Positions 34,874-43,354 of a stretch of DNA of 64,000 nucleotides are shown piece by piece. The DNA comes from Tsukamurella ocularis (GTDB taxonomy: Bacteria; Actinomycetota; Actinomycetes; Mycobacteriales; Mycobacteriaceae). Position 1 is the first letter of the stretch. Every line of letters begins with the position of its first letter. Location: positions 558,001 to 622,000 of the forward strand of contig NZ_JANUCJ010000001.1 of the NCBI RefSeq assembly GCF_024807615.1, given 5' to 3'. Made by a program: the position numbers and the translations under genes. The notes under the pieces are model-generated. The model did not search any database and was not told the DNA's origin. It saw only the letters and a program-made list of their open reading frames with translations.

Positions 34874-35122
34874 TCACCGCAGCGCGGGCAACGATGGCAG
34901 CGGCAGCTGCAGCGCATCGGAACGAAGCACCGCAGCGGCGGTCTCGAGGTCGCGAACAAACAGGTCCGCGCAGGAAGCGCGGAGTCGCTCGCCATCGACC
35001 ATCGACGGCGGCGTCGCGGTGACGGCGTGCCGATAGGCATCGTGGGATGCCCGGCATCCGCGGGCCACCGTGGAACAGGTCCGTGCGACGTCCTCGATCA
35101 GGTTCCGTACCGACGGCCGCAC
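34874..35122 (-). CDS. Hypothetical 82-residue protein
   Basis: GTG at 35122 to TGA reads a mixed helical protein of 82 residues with three cysteines and segments VRNLIEDVARTCSTVARGC and LETAAAVLRSDALQLPLPSLPAL. Codon third positions are mostly G or C as in true genes here. No ribosome site is evident and an in-frame stop lies about 19 codons upstream, so the start is forced. It is the only plausible coding frame between the tRNA terminator and the MBL gene; the rest of that stretch shows nothing. Confidence 0.4.
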   Translation of the reverse strand: MRPSVRNLIEDVARTCSTVARGCRASHDAYRHAVTATPPSMVDGERLRASCADLFVRDLETAAAVLRSDALQLPLPSLPALR

Positions 35123-35266
35123 CCCGTCGTGGGGGGCTGGCCTCCGTCGCGACTGCGGTGTCCGTCAGGGCATCACGCGAAACGCGTCAGGAAGACGACG
35201 ACGGTTTCGAGGGCGACGGCGTGGGTGATCAGTGGGTGGGGCGACGATTCCATGGCTCGACCCGGT

Positions 35267-36397
35267 TCAGCTGGAGCGGTGGGTGATCCGGCGATGCGTG
35301 AACGTCGGCGAGGTGCCGGGGTTCATCACGTTCGCGGTCAGCTCGCTCGACGGGAAGAACTGCAGGAACCGGCTGTCCCGCTGCGACCGATCGACCAGGG
35401 TCTTCTCGATGACCACGGAGTTGTACTGCTCGAAAGTGGTCTCGAGGGTGTTGCCGTTGATGATCACTTCGTGACCCCACGACCGCGCGGACCGCGCCAG
35501 CCCGGGGATCCTCGACGCGTCGGGCGTGAGGCACTCCGTCGCGATGGCGTTCTCGCTCACCGCCCAGATGCCGGTGTCGGTGTTGAGGACGAGGGACTGG
35601 TTGCCGACCGCATGGCCCGGCGTCGCGATCAACCCGACACCCGGCCCGAGGACGACGCTGCCGTCGAGCGCGAGGATCTTCTCGGGCGGCAGGTCGACGA
35701 ACGTGCGCGGCTGGTACCACGGGCGCTGGAAGGGATGCAGGTCCGCCATCGCGTCGAGCTCCACGCGCTGCGCGAGCAGCCTCGCGTTCGGGAACGCCGC
35801 CGGTACCGGGGTTTCCGGGCTGATGTCGGCCTGCGGCCGGGTGGTTCCCAGCCAACGGCGCACGTCTTGGGTGTGCAGGTGGTCGAAGGCCAGGTAGTCC
35901 ACCTCCTCGGGCGCGATCCCCGCCTCCCGGCACGCGGTCAGGACGTCGTTGTGCTCGGTGACGTAGAGCCGGCGGGCCACGCTCGGGGTGTACCGCTCCA
36001 GCTCGGCGAAGTACGGCGTGTAGGAGTCGAGTTCGTGATCGCTCGGCTCGAACAGCAACGTCCTGGTGGCGCCGTCGGAGTCGGTCCAGCGGATGATCAG
36101 CATCCGGTTGGTAATGCTCAGGAACGGTGTGGGGACGAAGGATCCGCGGAACAGCCCGTACCGGGTGGGGTAGGGCAGCGAGATGAGATCCTTCGTCGCC
36201 ACGAGGTCCGGCGTGCCCGAGGTCAGGAAGTCGGCGCGGAAGGCCGTGGCCGCATCTCGCGCCAGGCGCAAACGTGCACCGAAACCGCCGGCTGCCGAGT
36301 GTGTTCGATCGAAATGATCGACCGGGGTGAATCCTGCCGCGGAATCGGACCGCGGGATGGAGAGAACATCGGTCGCGATGAACTCGGCGATGGCCAC
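35267..36397 (-). CDS. Metallo-beta-lactamase-fold hydrolase
   Basis: 376 residues. The metal motif appears as FDHLHTQDVRRW (H-x-H-x-x-D) near residue 173, with ATPGHAVGNQSLVLNTD near 265 providing the next His, as in lactonase-like MBL enzymes. A long N-terminal cap precedes it. GTG at 36397 has AGGAG eight bases upstream. It follows the Old-Yellow-Enzyme-like gene by 41 bases as the last gene of the FMO-SDR-ADC-OYE operon; hydrolysis of a lactone or ester made by the monooxygenase is a reasonable inference. Cytoplasmic, no signal peptide. Confidence 0.72.
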   Translation of the reverse strand: MAIAEFIATDVLSIPRSDSAAGFTPVDHFDRTHSAAGGFGARLRLARDAATAFRADFLTSGTPDLVATKDLISLPYPTRYGLFRGSFVPTPFLSITNRMLIIRWTDSDGATRTLLFEPSDHELDSYTPYFAELERYTPSVARRLYVTEHNDVLTACREAGIAPEEVDYLAFDHLHTQDVRRWLGTTRPQADISPETPVPAAFPNARLLAQRVELDAMADLHPFQRPWYQPRTFVDLPPEKILALDGSVVLGPGVGLIATPGHAVGNQSLVLNTDTGIWAVSENAIATECLTPDASRIPGLARSARSWGHEVIINGNTLETTFEQYNSVVIEKTLVDRSQRDSRFLQFFPSSELTANVMNPGTSPTFTHRRITHRSS

Positions 36398-36438
36398 GTC
36401 GAAACTCCTGGGGTCGGGCGGACGGATGGGTGCTGCGG

Positions 36439-37674
36439 CTAGCGCGGGATGGACATCTGCTTGCCCGCCGCGACCGTGATGCGCGTCAGCGACTGGGCGA
36501 GCGTGCGGATACCGGGACGACGCTGGGGCGTCTTGCCGGCCGCGATCCGGTGCAGCTGGTTGTTGTGCCAGGCCAGCTCGAGGTAGCCGTTCGCGGGCCG
36601 GTAGCCCACGCGCGGCGCGCTCTTGGGGAGTTCGGGGGCGTGACCATTGAGCAGCTGTCGTGGGTAGTCAGGGACGAAGGTCAGTGGGCGCCCGATGCCG
36701 ATCACGTCGATGACGCCGCCCGCCAAGATCTCCTCCATCGCCGCGGGATTGCGCAGCCCGCCGGTCAGCATGATCGGCACTGGCGACACGGCGCGGATCC
36801 GCTGCGCGAAGTCGAAGAAGTAGCCACGCCCGTCGGCGCCTGTGCCCTGCCCGGCCGCGACGCCGGTCATGGCGGGCTGCTCGTAGCCGCCGCCGCTGAT
36901 CTCAAGCAGGTCGATTCCGGCCTCGTCCAGTGCGAGTGCCACGTTCAGCGCCTGCTCGGATTCGAAGCCGCCGCGCAGGAAGTCGGTGGAGTTCAGCTTG
37001 ACCGAGACAGGTACCGTGTCGCCGACGGCGGCGCGCACCGCGGCGACTGTTTCCAGGAGAGCACGCATGCGCCGGGTCTCGTCGCCGCCCCACTCGTCGT
37101 TGCGCTGGTTCGACAGCGGGGAGAGGAACTGCGAGAGCAGGTAGCCGTGAGCAGCGTGCACCTGCACGCCGTCGAAGCCGCCGGCCACGGCCAGTTCGGC
37201 GGTCCGGGCGTACTTGGCGATCATGTCCTTGACCTGGCTCGACGAGAGCTCGCGGGGCTTGCGGATGTTGTAGCCGGGCACCGTGCTGCGGCGCGCCGAG
37301 GGGGCGACGGGGCGCCGGTTGAAGGGCGAGACCGCGACCTTGCCCGGGTGGTTGATCTGGGCCCAGATCTTGGCATCGGTGCCCTTGGTGGCACCGGTCC
37401 AGGCGCGGATCGCGTCCAGGTCGCGGGCGTCGTCGAGGATCACGTTGCCGGGCTCGGTGAGCGCGTCCCGGTCGATCATGATGTTTCCCGACAGGAGGAG
37501 TCCGGCGCCGCCGCGGGCCCAGACGGCGTAGAGCCGGCGGAGTTCGTCGCTCGCGGTGCCGTCGCGCTTGGCGAGCTGTTCACTCATGGCGGCCTTGGCG
37601 ATGCGGTTGGAGAGGGTCTGCCCGCAGGGCAGCTCCAGGGATTCGGACAGGAGGGATTCGGTCATGATGCTCAC
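36439..37674 (-). CDS. NADH:flavin oxidoreductase, Old Yellow Enzyme family
   Basis: 411-residue FMN TIM barrel. Family motifs: NRIAKAAMSEQLA near residue 24, IWAQINHPGK near 105, FDGVQVHAAHGYLLSQFLSPLSNQR near 170, and GGLRNPAAMEEIL...DVIGIGRPL at the phosphate site. It ends after the barrel, so it lacks the Fe-S and second flavin domains of dienoyl-CoA reductases. Such enzymes reduce activated C=C bonds. GTG at 37674 overlaps the preceding stop as GTGA; an ATG at 37665 is an alternative. Part of the FMO operon. Confidence 0.78.
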   Translation of the reverse strand: MSIMTESLLSESLELPCGQTLSNRIAKAAMSEQLAKRDGTASDELRRLYAVWARGGAGLLLSGNIMIDRDALTEPGNVILDDARDLDAIRAWTGATKGTDAKIWAQINHPGKVAVSPFNRRPVAPSARRSTVPGYNIRKPRELSSSQVKDMIAKYARTAELAVAGGFDGVQVHAAHGYLLSQFLSPLSNQRNDEWGGDETRRMRALLETVAAVRAAVGDTVPVSVKLNSTDFLRGGFESEQALNVALALDEAGIDLLEISGGGYEQPAMTGVAAGQGTGADGRGYFFDFAQRIRAVSPVPIMLTGGLRNPAAMEEILAGGVIDVIGIGRPLTFVPDYPRQLLNGHAPELPKSAPRVGYRPANGYLELAWHNNQLHRIAAGKTPQRRPGIRTLAQSLTRITVAAGKQMSIPR

Positions 37675-38435
37675 AGCACTCTCGGTCGCAGGCGGGTCAG
37701 GGAGAACAGGGGGGTCAGGGGGCGCAGCGGGATCGGGGGGATTCCGGCCGACAGATCCACCCGGTGCAGGCGGGCGTCGACGACCTCGCCGAGGCCCATC
37801 CGATCGATGGGGTCGCGATCCGACCCGGCGATGCGGAACTCGTCGAGGTGCACCGCTCGGGTCTCGATCGGATGCTCGCCCGGGGTGAATCCGATCACCC
37901 GGGGCAGGGCCGCGCCCATGGTGCCGGTGACATTGCGGTGCGGGCGGCCGAGGATCGGGGGTGCATCGTCGACGACGTCCCCGAGGCGGCCGCTCATGGC
38001 GATCACCTCGGTTCCCCGGCGGGCGGCCTTGGCGGAGATGAAGGGCTCCTCGAGGTTCCATTCGATTTCGCCCAGCTTCTTCGGGTAGCCCAGGAGCTCG
38101 CGCCCGAGGATCAGGGCGACGTCGTCGTCGAGGATCATCCACGGGCAGTGGATGCCGGTCTTACCTCCGATCGTCTTGATGTGCACGAAGATTCCGGCCT
38201 CGTGGTAGACGGATCCGTAGGTGCAGTCGGGGAACCAAGCGGTGAAAACATCGGCGCGGCCCGGCGTGACCGCGTGGACGCCCGCGGGGAGCCAGGACTG
38301 CATCGTCGGTACGTCGACCTGGACCGTCGCGGTGAAGTAGTGCGCGTCGCGGTACAGCATGCCGCGCGGGGGCGCGAGCTTCAGCGCCTGCCGCACGCTG
38401 CCCCGCAGGCCGTACTCGGACCCGCGGCTGCTCAT
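37671..38435 (-). CDS. Acetoacetate decarboxylase-family protein
   Basis: 254 residues. The active-site Lys of acetoacetate decarboxylase is found in GRELLGYPKKLGEIEW, after the DDDVALI strand, and FVHIKTIGGKTGIHCPWMI builds the hydrophobic cone. Decarboxylation of a beta-keto acid, or another Schiff-base reaction, is expected; substrates of this wider family vary. Overlaps the SDR gene by ATGA and the OYE gene by GTGA. Middle gene of the five-gene operon. Confidence 0.75.
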   Translation of the reverse strand: MSSRGSEYGLRGSVRQALKLAPPRGMLYRDAHYFTATVQVDVPTMQSWLPAGVHAVTPGRADVFTAWFPDCTYGSVYHEAGIFVHIKTIGGKTGIHCPWMILDDDVALILGRELLGYPKKLGEIEWNLEEPFISAKAARRGTEVIAMSGRLGDVVDDAPPILGRPHRNVTGTMGAALPRVIGFTPGEHPIETRAVHLDEFRIAGSDRDPIDRMGLGEVVDARLHRVDLSAGIPPIPLRPLTPLFSLTRLRPRVL

Positions 38436-39232
38436 CGGAGGTCCCCGTAGGCCTTACGGAGGATCGGGTTGAGGATGGTCCGCGGCGTGTACTTGCCGCC
38501 GAAGTCCTGCAACTTCGCCGTCGCACCGGGAACCACCCGGCGGCGCCCGGCGGCGGCGCCGCGCACAGCGGCCTCCGCCGCGTCGTCTGCACTGACCCAG
38601 GCAAACCCGGGGAGGCGCTGCTCGATGGCGCCGAGGTTCGAGACCTCGGCGAACTCGGTCCGGACCGGTCCCGGGGCGAGCAGCGTGCAGGTCACGCCGG
38701 TGCCCGCAAGCTCGCCGTGCAGCGACTCGGACAGAGTGTTCGCGAAGGCCTTGCTCGCCGCGTACGTGGCGTTGTTCGGGCTGGGCTGGTTGCCGGCCGT
38801 CGAACCGGTCACCAGGATCACGCCCGAGCCCCGAGCGACCAGGGCGGGCAGGAGCCCGACCAGGAAGTCGTGGACCGCTACTACGTTCAGCTCGACCTGC
38901 TCGCGCTCGCGGTCGGCGTCCAGCTCGAGGATGCTGCCGTAGGTGGCGAAGCCGGCGTTCAGGCAGAGCCCGTTGACGTCGACCGCGCCCAGGCGGCGGA
39001 TCAGCTCGGTGCGCTGGGCGGCGTCGGCCAGGTCGCAGGGATCGACGTCGACCTGCACCACGTAGCGAGCGGCCAGACGCTCGGCGAGGGCGCGCAGCCG
39101 GTCTTCGCGCCGCGCGACAAGGATCAGCGAGTACCCGCGGCGGGCGAAGGATTCGGCGAGTGCCTCGCCGATTCCGCTCGAGGCGCCGGTGACGACGATC
39201 CGGGAATCCGGTGTGGGAGTGGGAAGGCTCAT
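38432..39232 (-). CDS. Short-chain dehydrogenase/reductase
   Basis: 266-residue SDR with cofactor motif VTGASSGIGEALAESFARRG at residues 14-33, ARREDRL selecting NADP, LNAGFATYG, VTGSTAGNQPSPNNATYAASKAF with Ser-Tyr-Lys catalysis, and LLAPGPVRTEF. Most like bacterial acyl-oxoacyl or alcohol dehydrogenases of the SadH/DltE kind. Start ATG overlaps the FMO stop (ATGA). Likely interconverts an alcohol and ketone in the operon's pathway. Confidence 0.78.
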   Translation of the reverse strand: MSLPTPTPDSRIVVTGASSGIGEALAESFARRGYSLILVARREDRLRALAERLAARYVVQVDVDPCDLADAAQRTELIRRLGAVDVNGLCLNAGFATYGSILELDADREREQVELNVVAVHDFLVGLLPALVARGSGVILVTGSTAGNQPSPNNATYAASKAFANTLSESLHGELAGTGVTCTLLAPGPVRTEFAEVSNLGAIEQRLPGFAWVSADDAAEAAVRGAAAGRRRVVPGATAKLQDFGGKYTPRTILNPILRKAYGDLR

Positions 39233-40653
39233 GACGGGATGCTCTCCTTGGGCGTGGAATCGACAGGCTCGACGGCCTGAGGCGTGGCCGCCCGGGCCGC
39301 GGGATTCGGGTCGAGCGGGACGTGCGCCGTGACCGGCTGCGGCGCGGACGGCTGCGGAGCAGGGGCCCGGAGCCCGGGGACCTGGGGGCGGAGCACCGAC
39401 TTCGCCACCAACAGCCGAAGCGCCTGGCGCAACAGGCGGACGCGGCCGAGGATCTCCGCCGAGCCGGCGAGCATCGAGGAGTGCGCCGGAATCCAGCGGG
39501 CGACGACGTCGGACAGCGGCTCGGCGAAGTGCGCCTGCGCCGGGATCGCCTCGGCGAGGAACGCCGAGCCGTGCGAGATGATCCGGCCCGCCCCGGAACG
39601 CGGGGCGACCAGGCCCATGAGGTAGAGGTTGGCGAACCGGGGCGCGAGCACATGCTCGATCAGGACGGGATCGCCGTTCTCCCAGACGAACATCGACTCG
39701 TCGAGCATGGGGAACCGGGTGTGGAATCCGGTGGCCCACACCACGGTGTCGTAGTCCGCCGAGGTGCCGTCGGTGAAATACACAGTGGCACCGTCGAATC
39801 GCTCGATCTCGGGTCGCGGCCGGACCTTGCCGTGCTGGAGCGCGTACATCAGTGAGGTGTTGACGGTGACATCGCGGGTGAACAGCTTGTGGTCGGGCCG
39901 CTTGAGGCCGTAGCGCTTGTAGTCGCCGTAGCTCAGGCGCAGCATGACCTTGAATCCCGCCCGCTGCAAGGGCATCGGCCACCACACGCGGTCGAGTTCG
40001 GAGACCGGGACGCCGAACATGGCCTTGGGAATGAACCAGTAGCCGCGGCGCATAGAGATATCGGCCGAACCGAAGGTCGCCGAAGCCTCCACTGCGATGT
40101 CGCTGGCCGAGTTGCCCGCGCCCACCACGAGCACCCGGCCGCCCTCGGCGAAGTCCGAGGGTCGCTTGTAGTCCTTCGAGTGCAGCTGTGTGCCGGTGAA
40201 CTCTCCGGGGTACTGCGGCAGGTTGCGCTCCCAGTAGTGGCCGTTGGCCACCACCACGGCGCGGTAGCGTCGCACCTCACCGGAGGCCAGTCGGACGAAC
40301 CAGCCCGCCATGCCGTTTCCGTCCACGGGGCGGACGTCGACGACCTCGGTGCCGAACTCGATGTGCTCCGCGAGCCCGTAGTGGTCGACGTAGGACTGCA
40401 GGTAGGCCAGCATCTGGGCCCGACTGGGGAACGTCGGGTAGTCGGCGGGCATGGGGAACTCGACGTACTGGGTCGACGACTTCGAGCTGATCAGGTGCGT
40501 CGAGTCGTAGACCCCGTGCGACCAGTTGCCCCCGATCCGGTCGGTGGCCTCGATCTGGTCGTAGGGCACTCCGGCCCGCTTCAGGGCGCCGGCAACACCG
40601 TTGCCGACGTAGCCGGCCCCGATCACGCAGACGCGATCACTTCGATTGTCCAC
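39229..40653 (-). CDS. Class B flavin monooxygenase (FMO type)
   Basis: 474 residues. FAD fold VCVIGAGYVGNGVAGAL at about 7-23, the FMO fingerprint FTGTQLHSKDY (FxGxxxHxxxY) near 162, the NADP fold VLVVGAGNSASDIAVE near 178, and ATGFHTRFP near 310. A Pro/Ala-rich tail follows residue 430. It should oxygenate a ketone, amine or sulfide; the Y in place of W at the fingerprint end separates it from type I Baeyer-Villiger enzymes. GTG at 40653 has GAGGAG nine bases upstream; a TTG at 40737 is less likely. First gene of the operon, facing a TetR gene. Confidence 0.8.
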   Translation of the reverse strand: MDNRSDRVCVIGAGYVGNGVAGALKRAGVPYDQIEATDRIGGNWSHGVYDSTHLISSKSSTQYVEFPMPADYPTFPSRAQMLAYLQSYVDHYGLAEHIEFGTEVVDVRPVDGNGMAGWFVRLASGEVRRYRAVVVANGHYWERNLPQYPGEFTGTQLHSKDYKRPSDFAEGGRVLVVGAGNSASDIAVEASATFGSADISMRRGYWFIPKAMFGVPVSELDRVWWPMPLQRAGFKVMLRLSYGDYKRYGLKRPDHKLFTRDVTVNTSLMYALQHGKVRPRPEIERFDGATVYFTDGTSADYDTVVWATGFHTRFPMLDESMFVWENGDPVLIEHVLAPRFANLYLMGLVAPRSGAGRIISHGSAFLAEAIPAQAHFAEPLSDVVARWIPAHSSMLAGSAEILGRVRLLRQALRLLVAKSVLRPQVPGLRAPAPQPSAPQPVTAHVPLDPNPAARAATPQAVEPVDSTPKESIPS

Positions 40654-40744
40654 TGCAACAAGCTCCTCATCCGGTGAACCGAACGAAGTTCGGTCGGATC
40701 CGGCGGATCCGGGAGTGGGAATCGCGATGTGAGCCAAGCTCCAA

Positions 40745-40793
40745 AGCTACACCCACTGTAGCTACAGATAATGTAGCTACAGTGGGTGTAGCT
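40745..40793. promoter_or_regulatory. Large inverted-repeat operator between FMO operon and tetR
   Basis: 22-bp perfect arms at 40745-40766 and 40772-40793 (left arm begins AGCTACACCCACTGTAGCTA) around GATAA. Nested in it are several TGTAGCTACA-type dyads, so two TetR dimers could bind side by side. It lies 92 bases from the FMO start and 56 from the tetR start, in the right place to control both. Confidence 0.8.
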
Positions 40794-40848
40794 ACGCAAG
40801 CCGTAGGATTGCCCGAGATTCCCGACACGACCGAACGAGAGGGGCGGC

Positions 40849-41487
40849 GTGGTGACAGATGTGGCGAAGACGGAGGCCAAGCGCCCGTACGCCCCGAGAA
40901 TGACGCCGGCGGAGCGCCGGGAGGACCTGCTGGACGCGGTTCTCCGCGTGGTCGTCGAACGCGGCGTGCACAAGGTCTCGATCGAATCCGTGGCCGAGGC
41001 CGCCGGGGTATCGCGACCGGTGGTCTACAAGCACTTCGACGATTCCACGGCACTCCTTCGGGCCTCGCTGGCCCGGGAGGAGCGCCGCGCGATCGCGCAG
41101 TGCTACGACGCCGCGACGCGGGCGAAGACCCAGGAGAGTCGGCCTGACGTCGCGATGGCGCTGTACGCGAACCTGTTGGAGATGTTCGAGGAGTCGCCCG
41201 ACCTGTGGAGCGCGATCCTGCAGCTCGTCGACAGCGCGACCCCGGAGTTCCGCCGGACGCTCGACCGCGGGCGCGAGCAGGCCGCCGAGATGGTGACCCA
41301 CATGCTGTCGATGACCGCGGGCGACGAGGACGCGCGCGACCCGCGTCGCGATCACGAGCTGTACGCCCGGATGATCGTCGCCTTGGTGATCGAGTCCGGC
41401 AGGCTGCTCCTGTCGCAGCCGGACGTGTTCACCCGCGCGCGCCTCATCGCCGGCGCCCGCGTCGCGATCGACTCCTTCGGAGCCTGA
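40849..41487 (+). CDS. TetR-family regulator, divergent from the FMO operon
   Basis: 212 residues. HTH at about 44-63 (VSIESVAEAAGVSRPVVYKHF) after RREDLLDAVLRVVVERG. The ligand domain has no recognised signature. GTG at 40849 (or the next codon) follows AGAGGGG. Its position opposite the FMO-SDR-ADC-OYE-MBL operon, with the large inverted repeat between, makes it the likely repressor of that operon. Effector unknown. Confidence 0.8.
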   Translation: MVTDVAKTEAKRPYAPRMTPAERREDLLDAVLRVVVERGVHKVSIESVAEAAGVSRPVVYKHFDDSTALLRASLAREERRAIAQCYDAATRAKTQESRPDVAMALYANLLEMFEESPDLWSAILQLVDSATPEFRRTLDRGREQAAEMVTHMLSMTAGDEDARDPRRDHELYARMIVALVIESGRLLLSQPDVFTRARLIAGARVAIDSFGA

Positions 41488-41509
41488 TCCGCCGGGACGG
41501 CGCATGGAC

Positions 41510-41531
41510 TAACGTCTGGACGCATGTCCAG
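41510..41531 (+). promoter_or_regulatory. Start-site operator and -10 of the second tetR gene
   Basis: TAACGT (-10-like) is followed after eight bases by the ATG, and the dyad CTGGAC-gcat-GTCCAG straddles that ATG. No ribosome site precedes the ATG, so a leaderless transcript is likely. Same arrangement as at 42131-42152. Confidence 0.6.
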
Positions 41532-42093
41532 CTCGACGGACCTCCCCCGCAGGCGACTGTCCCCCACCCAGGCAGACACCGTGACCAAGCTGTGCGCCGC
41601 AGTGCCGGCCGCGCTCGCCGAGCACGGCGTCGACGGGTTCACCGTGCGCCTGGCGGCGCGGGCCGCGGGCGTCTCGCCGGCGACGGCGTACACGTACTTC
41701 TCGTCGAAGAACCACCTGATCGCTGAGGTCTTCGCGCGACGGGTGGAGGCCGAACTCGTCGAGCCCGACCCGGGCGCCACACCGCGGGACCGGGTGCTGC
41801 AGGTGCTCACCGGCCTCGTCGAGCTGGTGCTGATCGATCCGCAGTTCGCGACCGCGGTGAACACCGCACTCCTCGGCCACGAGGCCGACGCGCAGTCCGC
41901 GCGGCTGCGGGTCGGCCTGCTCATCCGCGCCCGGCTGACGGAGGCCCTGGGGCGCGGCGCACCGTCGGGCCTGGTGGAGTCGGTCGAGCTCGCATACTCC
42001 GGCGTGCTCGTCCAGGCCGGCATGGGGTACCTCGACCTCGAGGCCTCGAAGGCCGCACTGGCCCGCGCCGTCGACCTGATGATGTCGCACTGA
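41524..42093 (+). CDS. TetR-family regulator paired with the P450 gene
   Basis: 189 residues; HTH near 38-60 (FTVRLAARAAGVSPATAYTYF) after a basic tail. ATG at 41524 lies inside the dyad CTGGACgcatGTCCAG and eight bases after TAACGT. An almost identical dyad covers the start of the P450 gene 51 bases downstream of its stop. So it probably represses itself and the P450. Ligand unknown. Confidence 0.78.
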   Translation: MSSSTDLPRRRLSPTQADTVTKLCAAVPAALAEHGVDGFTVRLAARAAGVSPATAYTYFSSKNHLIAEVFARRVEAELVEPDPGATPRDRVLQVLTGLVELVLIDPQFATAVNTALLGHEADAQSARLRVGLLIRARLTEALGRGAPSGLVESVELAYSGVLVQAGMGYLDLEASKAALARAVDLMMSH

Positions 42094-42130
42094 CGAACAA
42101 GAACCTGTTCCCTTCCGGACATCTCTGGAC

Positions 42131-42152
42131 TACTGTCTGGACACATGTCCAG
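42131..42152 (+). promoter_or_regulatory. Start-site operator and -10 of the P450 gene
   Basis: TACTGT is followed after eight bases by the ATG; CTGGACA (42137-42143) and TGTCCAG (42146-42152) form a dyad over it. GAACCTGTTC at 42101-42110, matching only the KstR core, lies just upstream. Confidence 0.6.
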
Positions 42153-43347
42153 TCAGCTTCTCGATCCCTACTCCTACGCCTTCCACGACGACCCGTACCA
42201 GGTCTTCGAGCGGCTGCGCGCGGACCAGCCGGTGTACTACAACGCCGAGCGCGACTTCTGGGCGCTGTCGCGGTACGACGACGTCCGCGCCGCCTTCCGC
42301 GACACCGAGCGCCTCTCCAGCGCGTGGGGCGTCACGCTCGAGCCGGCGGCGTACACCCCCGACGCGGAGTACGCGATGAGCTTCCTCGCGATGGACGACC
42401 CGCGGCACCTGCGGATCCGCCGGCTCGTCGCCAAGGCCTTCACCCCGAAACGCGTCACCGCGCTGCGGCCGTGGATCGAGCAGCGGGTACGCGAGCACTG
42501 GGCGGCGTGCCTGGACCGGACCGAGTTCGACTTCGTCGCCGACTTCGCCGCGCTCGTCCCGATGGAGGTGATCTCCGAGATGATGGGCGTCCCCATCGCC
42601 GACCGCGACGAGCTGCGCCGCCTCGGCGACGTCCTGATCCACAGGGAGGACGGCGTTTTCGACGTGCCCCAGCCGGCTGCCGAGGCGTTCTTCGGGCTGT
42701 ACCAGTACTACGTCGACCTGGTCGCCTCGCGTCGCGCGCGGCCGGCCGACGACCTGATCTCCGCACTGATCGCCGCGCAGGTCGAGAACGAGAGCGGCGC
42801 AAGGGAATCGCTCACCGATGCGGAGATCGTCGGCATCCTCATCTTGATGATCGTCGCCGGGAACGAGACCACGACGAAACTCCTCGGCAACGCGATCTAC
42901 TGGGGTGCACGACATCCCGACGAGGGCGCGAAGCCATTCGGCACACCGTCGGCCGTGCCGGACTGGTCAGCGGAGACCCTGCGCTACGACACGTCGACGC
43001 AGATGCTGCTGCGGCGCGCCACCGTCGACGTGGCGTTCGCGGGAACCGTGATCCCCCAGGGGGATCGGGTGCTGCTCCTGGTGGCGTCGGCGAACCGCGA
43101 CGCGGACGTGTTCGACGATGCCGCCGCCTACCGGATCGGGCGGGACACGTCGGCGTCCCTGAGTTTCGGCTTCGGTAGCCACTTCTGCCTCGGCTCGCAC
43201 CTGGCGAAACTGGAGGCGAACATCGCGCTGGGCGAGGTGGTAGCGACGGTGCGGAGCTACGACGTGGACTTCGAAAACATCGAGCGGGTGCACTCGCTCA
43301 ATGTGCGCGGGCTCTCGTCGTTGCCCGTCCGCGTCGCGCGGCGGTAA
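42145..43347 (+). CDS. Cytochrome P450
   Basis: 400 residues, soluble bacterial P450. I-helix AGNETTTKLLGNAIYW near 236, ExxR as ETLRYD near 275, and the heme loop SFGFGSHFCLGSHLAKLEANIAL near 345 with the axial Cys. NESGARESLTDAEIVGILI precedes the I-helix. No redox partner gene is adjacent. It follows a TetR gene and both start codons lie in the same kind of operator. Substrate and CYP family are not identifiable here; the neighbouring oxidative operon suggests a hydrophobic substrate. Confidence 0.88.
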   Translation: MSSQLLDPYSYAFHDDPYQVFERLRADQPVYYNAERDFWALSRYDDVRAAFRDTERLSSAWGVTLEPAAYTPDAEYAMSFLAMDDPRHLRIRRLVAKAFTPKRVTALRPWIEQRVREHWAACLDRTEFDFVADFAALVPMEVISEMMGVPIADRDELRRLGDVLIHREDGVFDVPQPAAEAFFGLYQYYVDLVASRRARPADDLISALIAAQVENESGARESLTDAEIVGILILMIVAGNETTTKLLGNAIYWGARHPDEGAKPFGTPSAVPDWSAETLRYDTSTQMLLRRATVDVAFAGTVIPQGDRVLLLVASANRDADVFDDAAAYRIGRDTSASLSFGFGSHFCLGSHLAKLEANIALGEVVATVRSYDVDFENIERVHSLNVRGLSSLPVRVARR

Positions 43348-43354
43348 CGCCCCG

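Noticed and set aside
34676-36442. 588-codon open frame covering the tRNA and the MBL gene antisense
   Set aside because: It runs through a tRNA and terminator and opposite a gene with clear MBL motifs; composition is that of a shadow.
42099-42112. AAGAACCTGTTCCC as a KstR box before the P450 gene
   Set aside because: Only the AACnnGTT core fits; both outer fixed bases are wrong, and a better operator for the local TetR covers the start codon.
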